Shown here: positions 7,548 through 16,101 of the stretch, piece by piece
Layout: each line of letters starts with the position of its first letter
Numbering within the stretch: position 1 is the stretch's first letter
Origin: Acidimicrobiales bacterium
GTDB lineage: Bacteria; Actinomycetota; Acidimicrobiia; Acidimicrobiales; MedAcidi-G1
NCBI GenBank assembly: GCA_014237715.1
Contig: JAAZZG010000013.1
Location: forward strand, 1 to 48,488
Length of the DNA: 48,488 nt
Direction of reading: 5' to 3'
Translations under genes and position numbers: made by a program
The notes under the pieces: model-generated
The model's input: only the letters and a program-made list of their open reading frames with translations
Told to the model about the DNA's origin: nothing
The model's database searches: none

Positions 7548-9827
7548 TCATTGACGGGCCATCTCTGCTCTGGCAAAAGCATCTTCGGCTTCCACCGATG
7601 CCCGTGACAACAGTTGGATCTCGACCTCGTGGAGTGTCCCGGAGAATGGGAAGGGTGCCTGGTAGCGATCGGACACGGCTGAGCCGTGGTCGTAGCCGAT
7701 GCTCGCCCCCACGGAGGAGATCATCCGCATGTAGAGCGGCAGCTCGGCTCGGCCTGCATCATTGCCGTCGACGGCAAGTGCCACGGTTCCGGATTGGGCA
7801 CCAGTTCGTCGGAATCGTGCCGTCAGAACCGAATCGCCGACGGGTAGGTCGACGTCAGACTCCAACAGCGTGTGCTCGTCAAACGCGTTGTAGTCGACGA
7901 GCAGGCGCTCGTCTTGAACGAAGACCGAGATTCCGGAGTTCTCGTTGCCGGTTGCCCACAAGACACCGTCCTCTCCGCCAGTCCTCGTGACCTGGGCGGT
8001 CAGGTCGAAGCTCCGTCCGCCCGTTGCTGCACCCGCCTGGCCCGGGATCGGTGACATTGGTGGCCGATACACGTAGCGCCTGTCGGGCGGGTGGGGTGAG
8101 TGATTCCGGAATCGGACACCAAAGAGGCTGCCCAGGCCACGATCGTCGAGTGGGAGGACTCCGTGGCGTTCGGCTTCGGACCACCACAGTGCAACGAGTT
8201 CTGCCAACTTGTTCGGATTCGACTCGGAGAGGTCGTTGCACTCCGATGCATCGAGGCTGAGGTTGTAGAGCTCCCAAGGTTCGGTTTCGTAGTCCTCTCC
8301 CTCCTGGTGTTTGCAGACGGCCTTCCACTGGCCTGCCACCAGGGCCCGGCTGCCGGCCATCTCGAAGTACTGGAGGGTGTTGGGTGCCGGCGCCCCTGCA
8401 TCACTGAAGACCCCGGCAAACGAGTGGCCTGTAACGGGCAACTGGCTCCGGCCTCTGAACACGTCTGGGGGAGTGATCTGGAGGAGGTCGTAGATGGTGG
8501 GCACGATGTCAGCGACGTTGGTGAACTGCCCGCGCATCGTCCCCCGTTGACTTTCTTCGATACCGGCTGGCCAGGACACGATCATCGGGACGTGGACGCC
8601 GCCCTCGTGGGTGTTCTGCTTGTACCACTTGAACGGGCTGTTGCCGCACTGGGCCCATCCCCACGGATAGTTAGTGTGGCTATGTGGTCCACCGATCTCG
8701 TCGATCTTTTCGACGGCCTCGTCTGGTGTTTCGAGGATCCCGTTGAAGAACTTCATCTCGTGCATGACGCCGAAGGGACCACCTTCCTGGGAGGCGCCGT
8801 TGTCGGCTAGGACGATGAGGAGCGTGTTGTCCAGTTCTCCAATAGCGCGGAGACCGGCGACGAGGCGACCGATCTGGTCGTCGGTGTGGTCGAGAAAGGC
8901 GGCGAAGGCTTCCTGTAGCCGAACAGCCAGGCGTTGCTGGTTGACGGGCAGCGTGTCCCACGGTTCCACGCCAGGATTCAGGGGCGCCAACTCCGTTCCC
9001 TCAGGGATGACCCCTATGTCGATTTGACGCTGGAACCATCGCTGTCTAACAACGTCCCAACCCTCGTCGAACGAGCCCCGGTACTTCGCCAGGTACTCGG
9101 GTGGAGCCTGGTGGGGAGCGTGGGTGGCACCGAAGGGCAGGTATGCGAAGAATGGGCGATCGGGTCGGACTCCCTTGCTGTCAGACACCATTCGTAGCAA
9201 CTGGTCGACCAGGTCCTCACTGAGGTGATAGCCGTCCTCAGCCTTGCCCGGTGGCTCGATCGGGTGGTTGTCACAGACCAGTTGGGGATGGAACTGATCG
9301 GTTTCACCCTCGAGAAATCCGTAGAACCGGTCAAATCCGCGCCCCAGCGGCCACTGCTCGAACGGCCCGGCTGCCGAACACTGTTCCATGGGGGCTAGGT
9401 GCCACTTCCCGGTGCAGAAGGTCGCGTAACCCTCAGCCTGGAGTACCTCGGCGACCGTGGCAGCGTGGTTCGAGATGTGGCCCAACTGGTGGGGAAATCC
9501 GGTCTGGAAGTTGGACACTGCGCGCATACCGACCGCATGCTGCGACCGGCCGGTAAGCAGCGAGGCCCGGGTCGGCGAACAAAGCGGAGTTACGTGGAAG
9601 TTCGTGAACTGAAGACCGTTAGCCGCCAGCTCGTCAATATGTGGAGTATCGATTTCTGACCCGTAGCAACCGAGTTGGGCGAACCCTGTGTCGTCCAGCA
9701 GCACAACGACCACGTTGGGTGAGTCATCTGCAGGGTGTACCGGTTCCTCGAACCAGGGTTCTGATTCGGCAAACGTTCGACCGATGTGGCCATGGAAGGT
9801 TCCTGTTGGCAGATCCGGCTTTGACAC
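7548..9827 (-). CDS. Arylsulfatase, cytoplasmic, with C-terminal beta-sandwich
   Basis: A 759-residue sulfatase. The metal pair is in VVVLLDDTG (Asp45–46). The signature PLCSPTRASLLTGR carries Cys83 as the expected formylglycine residue. GTGKWH-like CTGKWHLAP, THAPHQAP and VLADNGASQEGG complete the catalytic domain. The last roughly 150 residues (from FDLTAQVTRTGG) form a predicted LamG-like beta-sandwich, as in other long bacterial arylsulfatases. There is no signal peptide. The start is the GTG at 9827: AGGGAGG lies five bases upstream, whereas the upstream TTG at 9842 has no ribosome site. It is the first gene of the six-gene minus-strand operon, divergent from tetR at 9929. No formylglycine-generating enzyme gene is visible in the window. 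Confidence 0.92.
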   Translation of the reverse strand: MSKPDLPTGTFHGHIGRTFAESEPWFEEPVHPADDSPNVVVVLLDDTGFAQLGCYGSEIDTPHIDELAANGLQFTNFHVTPLCSPTRASLLTGRSQHAVGMRAVSNFQTGFPHQLGHISNHAATVAEVLQAEGYATFCTGKWHLAPMEQCSAAGPFEQWPLGRGFDRFYGFLEGETDQFHPQLVCDNHPIEPPGKAEDGYHLSEDLVDQLLRMVSDSKGVRPDRPFFAYLPFGATHAPHQAPPEYLAKYRGSFDEGWDVVRQRWFQRQIDIGVIPEGTELAPLNPGVEPWDTLPVNQQRLAVRLQEAFAAFLDHTDDQIGRLVAGLRAIGELDNTLLIVLADNGASQEGGPFGVMHEMKFFNGILETPDEAVEKIDEIGGPHSHTNYPWGWAQCGNSPFKWYKQNTHEGGVHVPMIVSWPAGIEESQRGTMRGQFTNVADIVPTIYDLLQITPPDVFRGRSQLPVTGHSFAGVFSDAGAPAPNTLQYFEMAGSRALVAGQWKAVCKHQEGEDYETEPWELYNLSLDASECNDLSESNPNKLAELVALWWSEAERHGVLPLDDRGLGSLFGVRFRNHSPHPPDRRYVYRPPMSPIPGQAGAATGGRSFDLTAQVTRTGGEDGVLWATGNENSGISVFVQDERLLVDYNAFDEHTLLESDVDLPVGDSVLTARFRRTGAQSGTVALAVDGNDAGRAELPLYMRMISSVGASIGYDHGSAVSDRYQAPFPFSGTLHEVEIQLLSRASVEAEDAFARAEMARQ

Positions 9828-9861
9828 AGTGTCCTCCCTCAAGATGCAATCTATCTTATGA

Positions 9862-9899
9862 GAGTCTAACTATCAATATCTGATTGGAGTGCTAGACTC
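9862..9899. promoter_or_regulatory. Candidate operator between sulfatase operon and tetR
   Basis: GAGTCTA (9862–9868) and TAGACTC (9893–9899) form a perfect 7-bp inverted repeat, with centres 31 bases apart (about three helical turns). They lie in the AT-rich 101-base space between the divergent arylsulfatase operon and the tetR gene. A TetR-type repressor binding here could control both transcripts. Promoter elements cannot be assigned firmly; TATCAATAT-like AT-rich sequence lies between the half sites. Confidence 0.5.
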
Positions 9900-9928
9900 A
9901 CAGTCTGCAAGGAGGAGACGGGGCGAAA

Positions 9929-10600
9929 ATGGCACCGCAATCGCTGATGACCCAGACCGCTTTGAGCAACGAGACCATCGACGGCCGCCGGGCCCGGCGG
10001 GAACGCGGCCGCCTTGCCGTGTCCGACGCAGTGATCGACCTTGTGGGCGAAGGGAATACGGACCCGACATCCGAACAGGTAGCGAAGCGAGCAGGAGTCT
10101 CGGTCGCCTCCCTGTTCCGCTATTTCGAAACGCTCGAAGAGCTCAGGCAGGAGACGCTTCGTCGATACTTCAAGCGCTACGACCACCTTTTGCAGCTACC
10201 GGACATCATCGAAAGCACTCTCGAACATCGGACTCAGGTTCTAGTTAACCGCCGGGCAGAGTTGTATGAAACGACCGGACCGATGTGCCGCCAGGCCCGG
10301 AGAAAAGCTCCAGAGTTTCCAGATGTTGACGAAGGGTTGCGTTCCGTCCGGTCGATGCAGGCGGACCAGATTCGCCAATGCTTCGCCCACGAACTGGAGG
10401 CCTTGAATCCCTCTGCCCGTGACGACCTCGTAGCAACTATCAATACCTTGACCTCTTTTGAGTCTTGGGACCAGATCGTGCACGACCACAACCGCACACC
10501 TCAACAGGTCCGGCGGACATGGACGACCGCCCTGCACCGACTCCTTCAACCACTCGGATCTTCCAACACCGGAAGCGGAACCGAGATGGTGCATCAGTGA
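9929..10600 (+). CDS. TetR family transcriptional regulator
   Basis: A 223-residue regulator. The N-terminal helix-turn-helix is seen in AVIDLVGEGNTDPTSEQVAKRAGVSVASLFRYFETLEEL (about residues 32–70), with the characteristic FRYF recognition helix end. The C-terminal ligand domain is helical and has no recognisable ligand signature. AAGGAGGAG lies about twelve bases before the ATG at 9929. It is divergent from the sulfatase–dehalogenase operon, with a candidate operator between them, and heads a three-gene plus-strand transcript. It is most likely the local regulator of both; this is inference from position. Confidence 0.9.
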   Translation: MAPQSLMTQTALSNETIDGRRARRERGRLAVSDAVIDLVGEGNTDPTSEQVAKRAGVSVASLFRYFETLEELRQETLRRYFKRYDHLLQLPDIIESTLEHRTQVLVNRRAELYETTGPMCRQARRKAPEFPDVDEGLRSVRSMQADQIRQCFAHELEALNPSARDDLVATINTLTSFESWDQIVHDHNRTPQQVRRTWTTALHRLLQPLGSSNTGSGTEMVHQ

Positions 10601-10613
10601 AGGGCGGTGAACG

Positions 10614-11207
10614 GTGAGGGCGAAGAATCTGATCGGAGTCATCCCGAGACTCCTCATTGCCCCACTCCTAATCCGCCGACGTCCAGACGAACCTCCAGCA
10701 GGGCGTGAGCACTTCGAACCAACACCCCTTTCGGCGTCCCCGGCTGAAACGACCATCAGGGCGGTGGACATTCCTGTCGCGCATACTCCTTCTGGTGGGT
10801 ACCGGGACTTCCCACAACCGGTCCTTGCAGGGTGCGACGAACCGATCGCACCGGGAGCGCCTGATCTTCGAGGCGTCTGGCAGGTCTACAGAGGTCCGCT
10901 AAAGGGACACATCGAACGCGTCGAACAGGCTGGAAACCGGGTCGTCATCACCGCTGGCGGAATCATCCATGACATGTACGCGGACGGCACCCTCGAAGGT
11001 GGGGTCAACGACGTACACGCGAACAAAACCAGCCGGATCTCCGTTGCGGCTCGATTCGAGGACGGCCGCCTGAACCTGTACCCCGGAAACCGCAGAGTCG
11101 CGCTCGTCACGCGTTACCGAAATGGAGACGAAATGGTGTGGCGCTATGGGCCTTGGAAGAATCGACTCCGGCGCCTCGGGCCCATTGAAGAGACCGACCA
11201 GTGCTAA
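10614..11207 (+). CDS. Protein of unknown function, 197 aa
   Basis: I do not recognise this family. The N-terminus (KNLIGVIPRLLIAPLLIRRRP) is hydrophobic then basic, and could be a single membrane anchor. Residues 85–190 look like a small beta barrel: DLRGVWQVYRGPLKGHIERVEQAGNRVVITAGGIIHDM, then RISVAARFEDGRLNLYPGN and EMVWRYGPWKNRLRRL. This resembles lipocalin-like ligand-binding folds in pattern only. The GTG start at 10614 lies 13 bases after the tetR stop, and the gene is followed by the nitronate monooxygenase-like gene after 12 bases, so all three are likely co-transcribed. Confidence 0.65.
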   Translation: MRAKNLIGVIPRLLIAPLLIRRRPDEPPAGREHFEPTPLSASPAETTIRAVDIPVAHTPSGGYRDFPQPVLAGCDEPIAPGAPDLRGVWQVYRGPLKGHIERVEQAGNRVVITAGGIIHDMYADGTLEGGVNDVHANKTSRISVAARFEDGRLNLYPGNRRVALVTRYRNGDEMVWRYGPWKNRLRRLGPIEETDQC

Positions 11208-11219
11208 CAACTGCATCTC

Positions 11220-12383
11220 TTGGAGGAATCGGAGGGCGTCTCTCAGCCCGACCTAAGCCATTGGGGAAAGACGTTGAGTAGATCATTGAGAACTCCACTG
11301 TGCGAAAGGTTGGGGATCGACTTTCCAATCTTCTCGGCCGGAATGGGACCGATCGCCGGACCCGAACTCGTGGCAGCGGTATCCAACGCAGGTGGGCTCG
11401 GAGTGCTTGGTTGTACCTCGATGTCTCCGGAACAGGTACGGACCGTCATCCACCGCACCCGAGAACTGACCGATCGACCGTTCGGTGTCGACCTCATCTT
11501 GCCGGCCCTTATCGAACAGGATGGAACGAAGATCTCAGATGTTGCCGAACGGATTCCGATTGAACACCGCGAGACGGCGGCACGTATTGCCACCGAACTG
11601 GGTGTCGAGCAGCCAGGTGGAAGTGACAATCGTGAAACCGGCAGAAACGCGTTGGGGACCGATGCCGAGGCCCAAGTCCAGGTCATCTTGGAGGAAGGGG
11701 TCCCGGTATTCGTTGGTGCCCTCGGCTCACCAGGTTTTGTAGTGGACCGCTTCCACGAAGCCGGTGCAGTAGTGATGTCGGTGGTCGGTAACACGAAACA
11801 GGCTGTCAGCGTCGTAAAGGACGGTGCCGACGTCGTCATCGCACAAGGCACGGAAGGTGGTGGCCATACCGGACACGTCGGCACTCTCGCCCTTCTTCCC
11901 CAGGTGCTCGATGCTGTCGAAGTTCCCGTCGTTGCCGCTGGCGGGATCGGTGATGGTCGCGGCCTGGCGGCTGCCCTTGTCATGGGTTGTGAAGCCGTGT
12001 GGGTAGGAACTCGCTTCCTAGCCACCGAAGAGGCAGGCATCGCTGGTTGGCAGAAGGACGGCCTGGTGGACGCCGCCGACCAGTCACCAGTGATCAGTCG
12101 CGCCTACACGGGCAAGCGATTCCGTCTTCTCCCGAACCAGTGGACCAAAGCCTGGGAGGCTGCCGAACTTGACCCGCTTCCCATGCCGTTGCAACCGGTC
12201 CTCACCGAGTTGACCCTCGGCCCTTGGGCAACTGACCGCGGCGGCAAGGAAGGAATCTCTATGAACGGTGCCGGCAACATCGTTGGCCTCGTCAAGGACG
12301 TGGTGCCAGCAGCTGAGGTCGTACGCGAGATGATCGCCGATGCCACCGCCCGCCTTGATGGTTTCAGGCCACCCGCCGCCTGA
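11220..12383 (+). CDS. Nitronate monooxygenase / 2-nitropropane dioxygenase-like flavoprotein
   Basis: An FMN-dependent TIM-barrel protein of up to 387 residues. The N-terminal motif is TPLCERLGIDFPIFSAGMGPIAGPELVAAVSNAGGLGVLG. The FMN-phosphate and active-site region is VVIAQGTEGGGHTGHVGT, with the conserved His after GGG, followed by VPVVAAGGIGDGRGLAAAL and VWVGTRFLATEEA. This family oxidises alkyl nitronates or related anions; many members have unknown substrates. The start is uncertain. The TTG at 11220 gives the longest form, while TTG at 11274, behind GGGGAAAG, starts just before the conserved domain. It is the last gene of the tetR transcript and may act on an intermediate of the divergent catabolic operon. 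Confidence 0.82.
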   Translation: MEESEGVSQPDLSHWGKTLSRSLRTPLCERLGIDFPIFSAGMGPIAGPELVAAVSNAGGLGVLGCTSMSPEQVRTVIHRTRELTDRPFGVDLILPALIEQDGTKISDVAERIPIEHRETAARIATELGVEQPGGSDNRETGRNALGTDAEAQVQVILEEGVPVFVGALGSPGFVVDRFHEAGAVVMSVVGNTKQAVSVVKDGADVVIAQGTEGGGHTGHVGTLALLPQVLDAVEVPVVAAGGIGDGRGLAAALVMGCEAVWVGTRFLATEEAGIAGWQKDGLVDAADQSPVISRAYTGKRFRLLPNQWTKAWEAAELDPLPMPLQPVLTELTLGPWATDRGGKEGISMNGAGNIVGLVKDVVPAAEVVREMIADATARLDGFRPPAA

Positions 12384-12448
12384 ACACCCACCTGTACCCT
12401 GACCGTCGGTGGTCGATCGGGTTTCGCTCCGGGTTTCGCACCACCGCC

Positions 12449-12521
12449 GGGTCGCTAGCTCATCGGGTAGAGCAGGGGACTTTTAATCCCAAGGTGCCGG
12501 GTTCGAGCCCCGGGCGACCCA
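12449..12521 (+). tRNA. tRNA-Lys (UUU)
   Basis: A 73-base cloverleaf. The acceptor stem GGGTCGC pairs with GCGACCC at 12514–12520. The D arm is GCTCATCGGGTAGAGC, the anticodon loop CTTTTAA gives anticodon UUU, and the T arm is CCGGGTTCGAGCCCCGG. The discriminator base is A, and no CCA end is encoded. It marks the boundary between the lower-GC left region and the GC-rich remainder. Confidence 0.96.
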
Positions 12522-12525
12522 CTAC

Positions 12526-13809
12526 TCAGCCCTCGTCATGAGGGCCACCCATCAACGTGCACGGGTCGACGTTCCGGAGGGCCAGCACCCGTTCGACGGC
12601 CTCGTCCAACCAGCGTTCGTCCAGCGAACCGTCGTCGAGGGCAGCCATCAGACCCCACGCGGCGGGCACCACGTTGGCCAGGCCACCGATCATCAGTAGG
12701 TCTGCGCCGGCGATGAGGGCGAGGCGGGCCGCGGTGGCCACGTCGACCAGGTCGGCGATAGCTCCCATGGCCAGATCGTCAGTAACCACCACCCCATCGA
12801 AGGCCAGATCGCCCCGCAGCACGCCGGTGATAGCGGACGGCGAGAGGGTGGCCGGCACCCCGTCAGTCAGGCCGGGCACCACCAGATGGCCGACCATGAC
12901 CGCCGCACCGTCTGGAACCAGGGCAAACGGGAGAAGGTCAACCTCCCACAGGTCCTCGAGCGCCGGCGTGGTGGTCAACTCGTCGTGGCTGTCGGCGTTG
13001 GCCCGACCATGGCCCGGGAAGTGCTTAACCACCGGCACGAGGCCGCCGGCTAGCACCCCTTCGGCGAAGGCAATGCCGTGGGTGGATACCACCTCAGGGT
13101 CGTCAGAGAACGACCGGTCGCCGATGCCCGGTGCGGCGCCCACGTCGAGCACCGGGGCGAGGTTCACCGTGACTCCCAAGGCACCCAGTGCCTCTGCCCG
13201 GTCCCTTGCCAACGCACGCACCTCGTCAACGGGGAAAGCCCCCATGGCGGCAGCCGAGGGCATCGACCCGAGCACGGACTCAAACCGCTGAACCCGACCA
13301 CCTTCCTCGTCGACGGCCACCACTACCGGCCCGGTGGCCGACGCAGCCTGTACAGCGGCCACCGCAGCCGAGAAGCCGTCTCCCACCGGACCGGCCATCA
13401 CCACTCCGGCCACCAGACCTCGCCGAGCGAGATCGACCACCACCGGGAGTTCAGCCTGGGAGGCGATGGGCAGGAGCACCTGACCGATCCGGAGCCCGAC
13501 GGGCAGACCGCCCACGCACTCGGCTGCGGTGGGGCCCGCCGGAAGGGTCGTCGACGTGGTCGTCGTGATGGTCGACGGCGGCGTGGTCGGAGGGGAAACG
13601 ACGGTGGTCGTGGGGGCGGTGACCGACACGGCCACTGTGGTTATCACGGACGCCGAGGTGGTCGAGGGCCGAGCCACCTCCGACGAGGTGATCAAAGGCG
13701 AAGCCACCTCCGACGAGGTACCACAGCCTCCCGCTATCAACGCCAACATCAGGGCCAGTGACACCAACGGCATCCTCGGCAGGCAATCAACTCCCACGCC
13801 GTGTCGCAT
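12526..13809 (-). CDS. NagZ-like beta-N-acetylhexosaminidase (GH3) lipoprotein
   Basis: A family 3 glycoside hydrolase, about 427 residues, expected to release N-acetylglucosamine from peptidoglycan fragments. The N-terminus is a lipoprotein signal (LALMLALIAGGC) followed by a Thr/Ser/Pro-rich linker of about 60 residues, so the enzyme is tethered outside the membrane. Catalytic features are DEEGGRVQRF, KHFPGHG, the NagZ-specific Asp–Ser–His dyad in ANADSHDEL, and the nucleophile Asp in VVVTDDLAMGAI. I choose ATG 13809 because it gives a positively charged signal n-region; ATG 13773 (MPLVSL) is also possible. It is divergent from the secreted protein at 13906 and its stop lies four bases from the tRNA-Lys 3' end. 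Confidence 0.88.
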   Translation of the reverse strand: MRHGVGVDCLPRMPLVSLALMLALIAGGCGTSSEVASPLITSSEVARPSTTSASVITTVAVSVTAPTTTVVSPPTTPPSTITTTTSTTLPAGPTAAECVGGLPVGLRIGQVLLPIASQAELPVVVDLARRGLVAGVVMAGPVGDGFSAAVAAVQAASATGPVVVAVDEEGGRVQRFESVLGSMPSAAAMGAFPVDEVRALARDRAEALGALGVTVNLAPVLDVGAAPGIGDRSFSDDPEVVSTHGIAFAEGVLAGGLVPVVKHFPGHGRANADSHDELTTTPALEDLWEVDLLPFALVPDGAAVMVGHLVVPGLTDGVPATLSPSAITGVLRGDLAFDGVVVTDDLAMGAIADLVDVATAARLALIAGADLLMIGGLANVVPAAWGLMAALDDGSLDERWLDEAVERVLALRNVDPCTLMGGPHDEG

Positions 13810-13905
13810 CCGGCCAGTGGACCATAGATCCGACCCGGCCGGGCCGCGGGTGTGGGCTGACGGGTCCGGCCGTCCAATGGCCGGCCTCCCGCCTAGCGTG
13901 GGATC

Positions 13906-14631
13906 ATGCGGACACTGGTGGTGATGCTGCTCGCTGGAATCACCGTCATGGCTGTCCTCTTCTTCGGCCTCGGCGGAAGCCCGACCGACGAGATCGTGAT
14001 CCTGCCGGTTGCCTCGACCACGCTGGCCCCGGCGGCCACCCCAACAACTGACGCCGCCAACACGTCCGACAGCGACACGCTGGTCGCCGTTACCACCACC
14101 GTCGGAATGGTCGAGGCGACCCTGCCCCCCGAACCGCTGGGCACGCTGGCTCCGGTCGAGGGTCTGGGCGTACCCACTCTGAACGCCGCCTCGTCGGTGA
14201 GCACCGTGGGCATCGACCGGGTCATGTTCGGCATGACGCTCCACGACGCTCAGGTGGCGGCCGGTAGCCAGTTCACCCCCATCACCCCAGTGGGCCACTG
14301 CTTTCTCGTCGTTCCCGAGGCCGGCCAGGCCGGACTCACGTTCTGGGTGGTGGCCGGCACCGTCGAGCGGGTCGACGTCGACACCCGCACCATCACCACC
14401 CGCTCAGGCGCCGGCATCGGCGACACCGAGGAACGCATCCGGGAACTGTTCGGCGAACGCATCCACACCACCGCCCTCCCCGACGGCTCGGGGAACCTGC
14501 TGGCCTACGTCCCCAAAGACGTGGCCGACGCCACCTACCGGGTGATGTTCTTGTCCAACGGCCTCCAGATCACGCGGGTCTGGGCCGGCCGTCTCCCATG
14601 GGCCGAAGAACTCGGCGGCTGCCCCGGCTGA
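13906..14631 (+). CDS. Membrane-anchored secreted protein of unknown function
   Basis: A 241-residue protein with an N-terminal hydrophobic anchor or signal (LVVMLLAGITVMAVLFFGLGG), then a Thr/Ala/Pro-rich linker to about residue 95. A globular domain of about 145 residues follows (VGIDRVMFGMTLHDAQVAAGSQFTP, GIGDTEERIRELFGERIH, RVMFLSNGLQITRVWAGR). The repeated 'VMFGMTL..A' and 'GDTEERIRELFG' patterns resemble small secreted actinobacterial domains of unknown role. Two cysteines (in GHCFLV and GGCPG) could form a disulfide. It is divergent from the NagZ-like lipoprotein across a 96-base gap. No function is assigned. Confidence 0.75.
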   Translation: MRTLVVMLLAGITVMAVLFFGLGGSPTDEIVILPVASTTLAPAATPTTDAANTSDSDTLVAVTTTVGMVEATLPPEPLGTLAPVEGLGVPTLNAASSVSTVGIDRVMFGMTLHDAQVAAGSQFTPITPVGHCFLVVPEAGQAGLTFWVVAGTVERVDVDTRTITTRSGAGIGDTEERIRELFGERIHTTALPDGSGNLLAYVPKDVADATYRVMFLSNGLQITRVWAGRLPWAEELGGCPG

Positions 14632-14650
14632 GCCTCCCTTTCGCTGCCGG

Positions 14651-15154
14651 TCAGTACCCCTCGGGTAGGTCATGGACGTACTCGCCACAACTCACGAACA
14701 CCGCGCCGTACCCGAGTCGTTCCCCTACCCCGGAGTCCAGGTCAAGGCCGCGGACCCATTCGATGGCCCCTGCGCTGATGGTTCCGTCATGGACGAAGAC
14801 CTCGAGCGGCCCATCCAATGACGCTTCGTAGCGCACCGAACCGCCGATGGTGAGGCCCACGTACGGCTGGCCGAGGAACCCTTGGATTAGGGCCTCCACC
14901 GGTTGGCCGCCATCCGGGTGTCGACCCACCCCGATGGCCGCCACGTCACCAGGCCCCGGCGAGTAACAGGAGAACTCGAGATCCAGCGTCAGGTCACCGA
15001 TCTGGATCCAACCATTGGTCACTACCTCGGGCACCGTTGTCGTGGTCGACGCCGACGACGTGGTGGGCCCCGGGGGACCTTCATCCAGACCATCACCGCC
15101 ACACGCGGCACAAGCCAGAAACACGACCAACACCATCGACGAAACCCGCCTCAT
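14651..15154 (-). CDS. Small putative lipoprotein of unknown function
   Basis: A 167-residue protein with an N-terminal signal (RRVSSMVLVVFLACAACGG) in which a cysteine follows small residues, a reasonable though not textbook lipobox. A Thr/Ser-rich linker follows, then a beta-rich domain (WIQIGDLTLDLEFSCYSPGPGDVAAIGVGRH, LEVFVHDG, YGAVFVSCGEYVH). Its ATG overlaps the stop of the upstream DUF4031 gene (TGATG), so translation is coupled. A cysteine pair in the domain may form a disulfide outside the cell. No family is recognised. Confidence 0.75.
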   Translation of the reverse strand: MRRVSSMVLVVFLACAACGGDGLDEGPPGPTTSSASTTTTVPEVVTNGWIQIGDLTLDLEFSCYSPGPGDVAAIGVGRHPDGGQPVEALIQGFLGQPYVGLTIGGSVRYEASLDGPLEVFVHDGTISAGAIEWVRGLDLDSGVGERLGYGAVFVSCGEYVHDLPEGY

Positions 15155-15717
15155 CACGCCTCCCACCGACGTGGGGTCAACAACTCGACCATCCGGTCGC
15201 CATGGCACCGGACCTCCACACCCGCGGGCACGTCGCCCACCAGCACCACGCCCTCGTCGTCGTCCACCACCAGAGCGACTTCGGCCCATCGCTGAGAAAC
15301 CAGTCGATGGAACGCCACCACGTCGACAGACGCCCAACGCGCGTCCACCCCTTGAAATGCCTCGGCTAGATCGCCCGGCAGTACCAGATCCATCGAACTG
15401 AGGTCGGGTCGGCTCCCCGGAGCCGACCACCGGCCGACCTCCTCCCACGAACCCGGTCGATCTGGAGCAGCGAGACGAAGACCGGCAGCCCGCAAGCGCC
15501 GGACCAGGTCCCGCCCACGGACCGCCTCGGCGCCCAAGGCAAGGGCCCGCTCACGTACGTCGGTGGGGACGTCGTAGTGGTCGCCTTGGAAGGCCATACG
15601 CCGGAGGCCCAGACGACGGGCGAACGCGTGTAGCTCGGCGACGCTCTCGTCGCTCACCAGGTGCGCCCATCGGGCGCCCCGCCAGGGCCACACGGCCTCA
15701 TCGACCAGCACAGTCAC
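15154..15717 (-). CDS. DUF4031 domain protein
   Basis: A 187-residue protein. Residues 1–80 match DUF4031: TVLVDEAVWPWRGARWAHLVSD, then LHAFARRLGLRRMAFQGDHYDVP. DUF4031 is a short actinobacterial domain of unknown biochemical role, usually at the N-terminus. The remaining roughly 100 residues contain LVVDDDEGVVLVGDVPAGVEVRCHGD and have no clear match. It is cytoplasmic and coupled to the downstream lipoprotein gene. The divergent plus-strand gene starts 97 bases away. Confidence 0.78.
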   Translation of the reverse strand: MTVLVDEAVWPWRGARWAHLVSDESVAELHAFARRLGLRRMAFQGDHYDVPTDVRERALALGAEAVRGRDLVRRLRAAGLRLAAPDRPGSWEEVGRWSAPGSRPDLSSMDLVLPGDLAEAFQGVDARWASVDVVAFHRLVSQRWAEVALVVDDDEGVVLVGDVPAGVEVRCHGDRMVELLTPRRWEA

Positions 15718-15813
15718 ACCGACGATGTTGCCCGACCGGCGGCCCTCGCCGCCACCTTCGCCGCCGACCAGACCGACACCGCTGCCGCGCCGATGAGGTG
15801 GGAGACTCGCCCC

Positions 15814-16101
15814 ATGGCGCGCAGTTCCCAGCGGGACGATCTCGAGGCAGTGACCCTTCGCCTTCCCGCGTCCCGACCGGTCGGTGATCTACCGCGGGTC
15901 GGGTTGGCCTCCCTGTTGCGGATCCACCGGATCGAACCGTCCGAGATCGGCGACCTGGCCTCGTCGCTCCAGAAACTGGCCGCCGAGATGACCGACGCGG
16001 GCTCCGACGTGGTCATCGACTACCGGGTGTCAGCCACCGAGGTGGCCATCGATCTGACTGGCGACGGCCGCACCCTTAGAATCAGCGCGCCGCGTTCCTA
16101 G
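15814..16101 (+). CDS. Small protein of unknown function, 95 aa
   Basis: A short cytoplasmic protein starting MARSSQRDDLEAVTLRLPAS. I choose ATG 15814 because GGAG lies nine bases upstream; ATG 15793 would add seven residues. The C-terminal half (IGDLASSLQKLAAEM, VVIDYRVSATEVAIDLTGDGRTLRIS) predicts a helix followed by two or three strands. It ends inside the 3' end of the convergent methyltransferase gene (20-base overlap). I do not recognise the family. Confidence 0.6.
   Translation: MARSSQRDDLEAVTLRLPASRPVGDLPRVGLASLLRIHRIEPSEIGDLASSLQKLAAEMTDAGSDVVIDYRVSATEVAIDLTGDGRTLRISAPRS

Noticed and set aside
12449..12521. tRNA-Lys as a proven integration site
   Set aside because: The lower-GC segment is on the 5' side of the tRNA, no copy of its 3' end was seen to the left, and there is no integrase in the window.
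13810..14298. Longer N-terminus for the NagZ-like protein
   Set aside because: The extension is low-complexity and antisense to the secreted protein gene; the lipoprotein signal fixes the start near 13809 or 13773.
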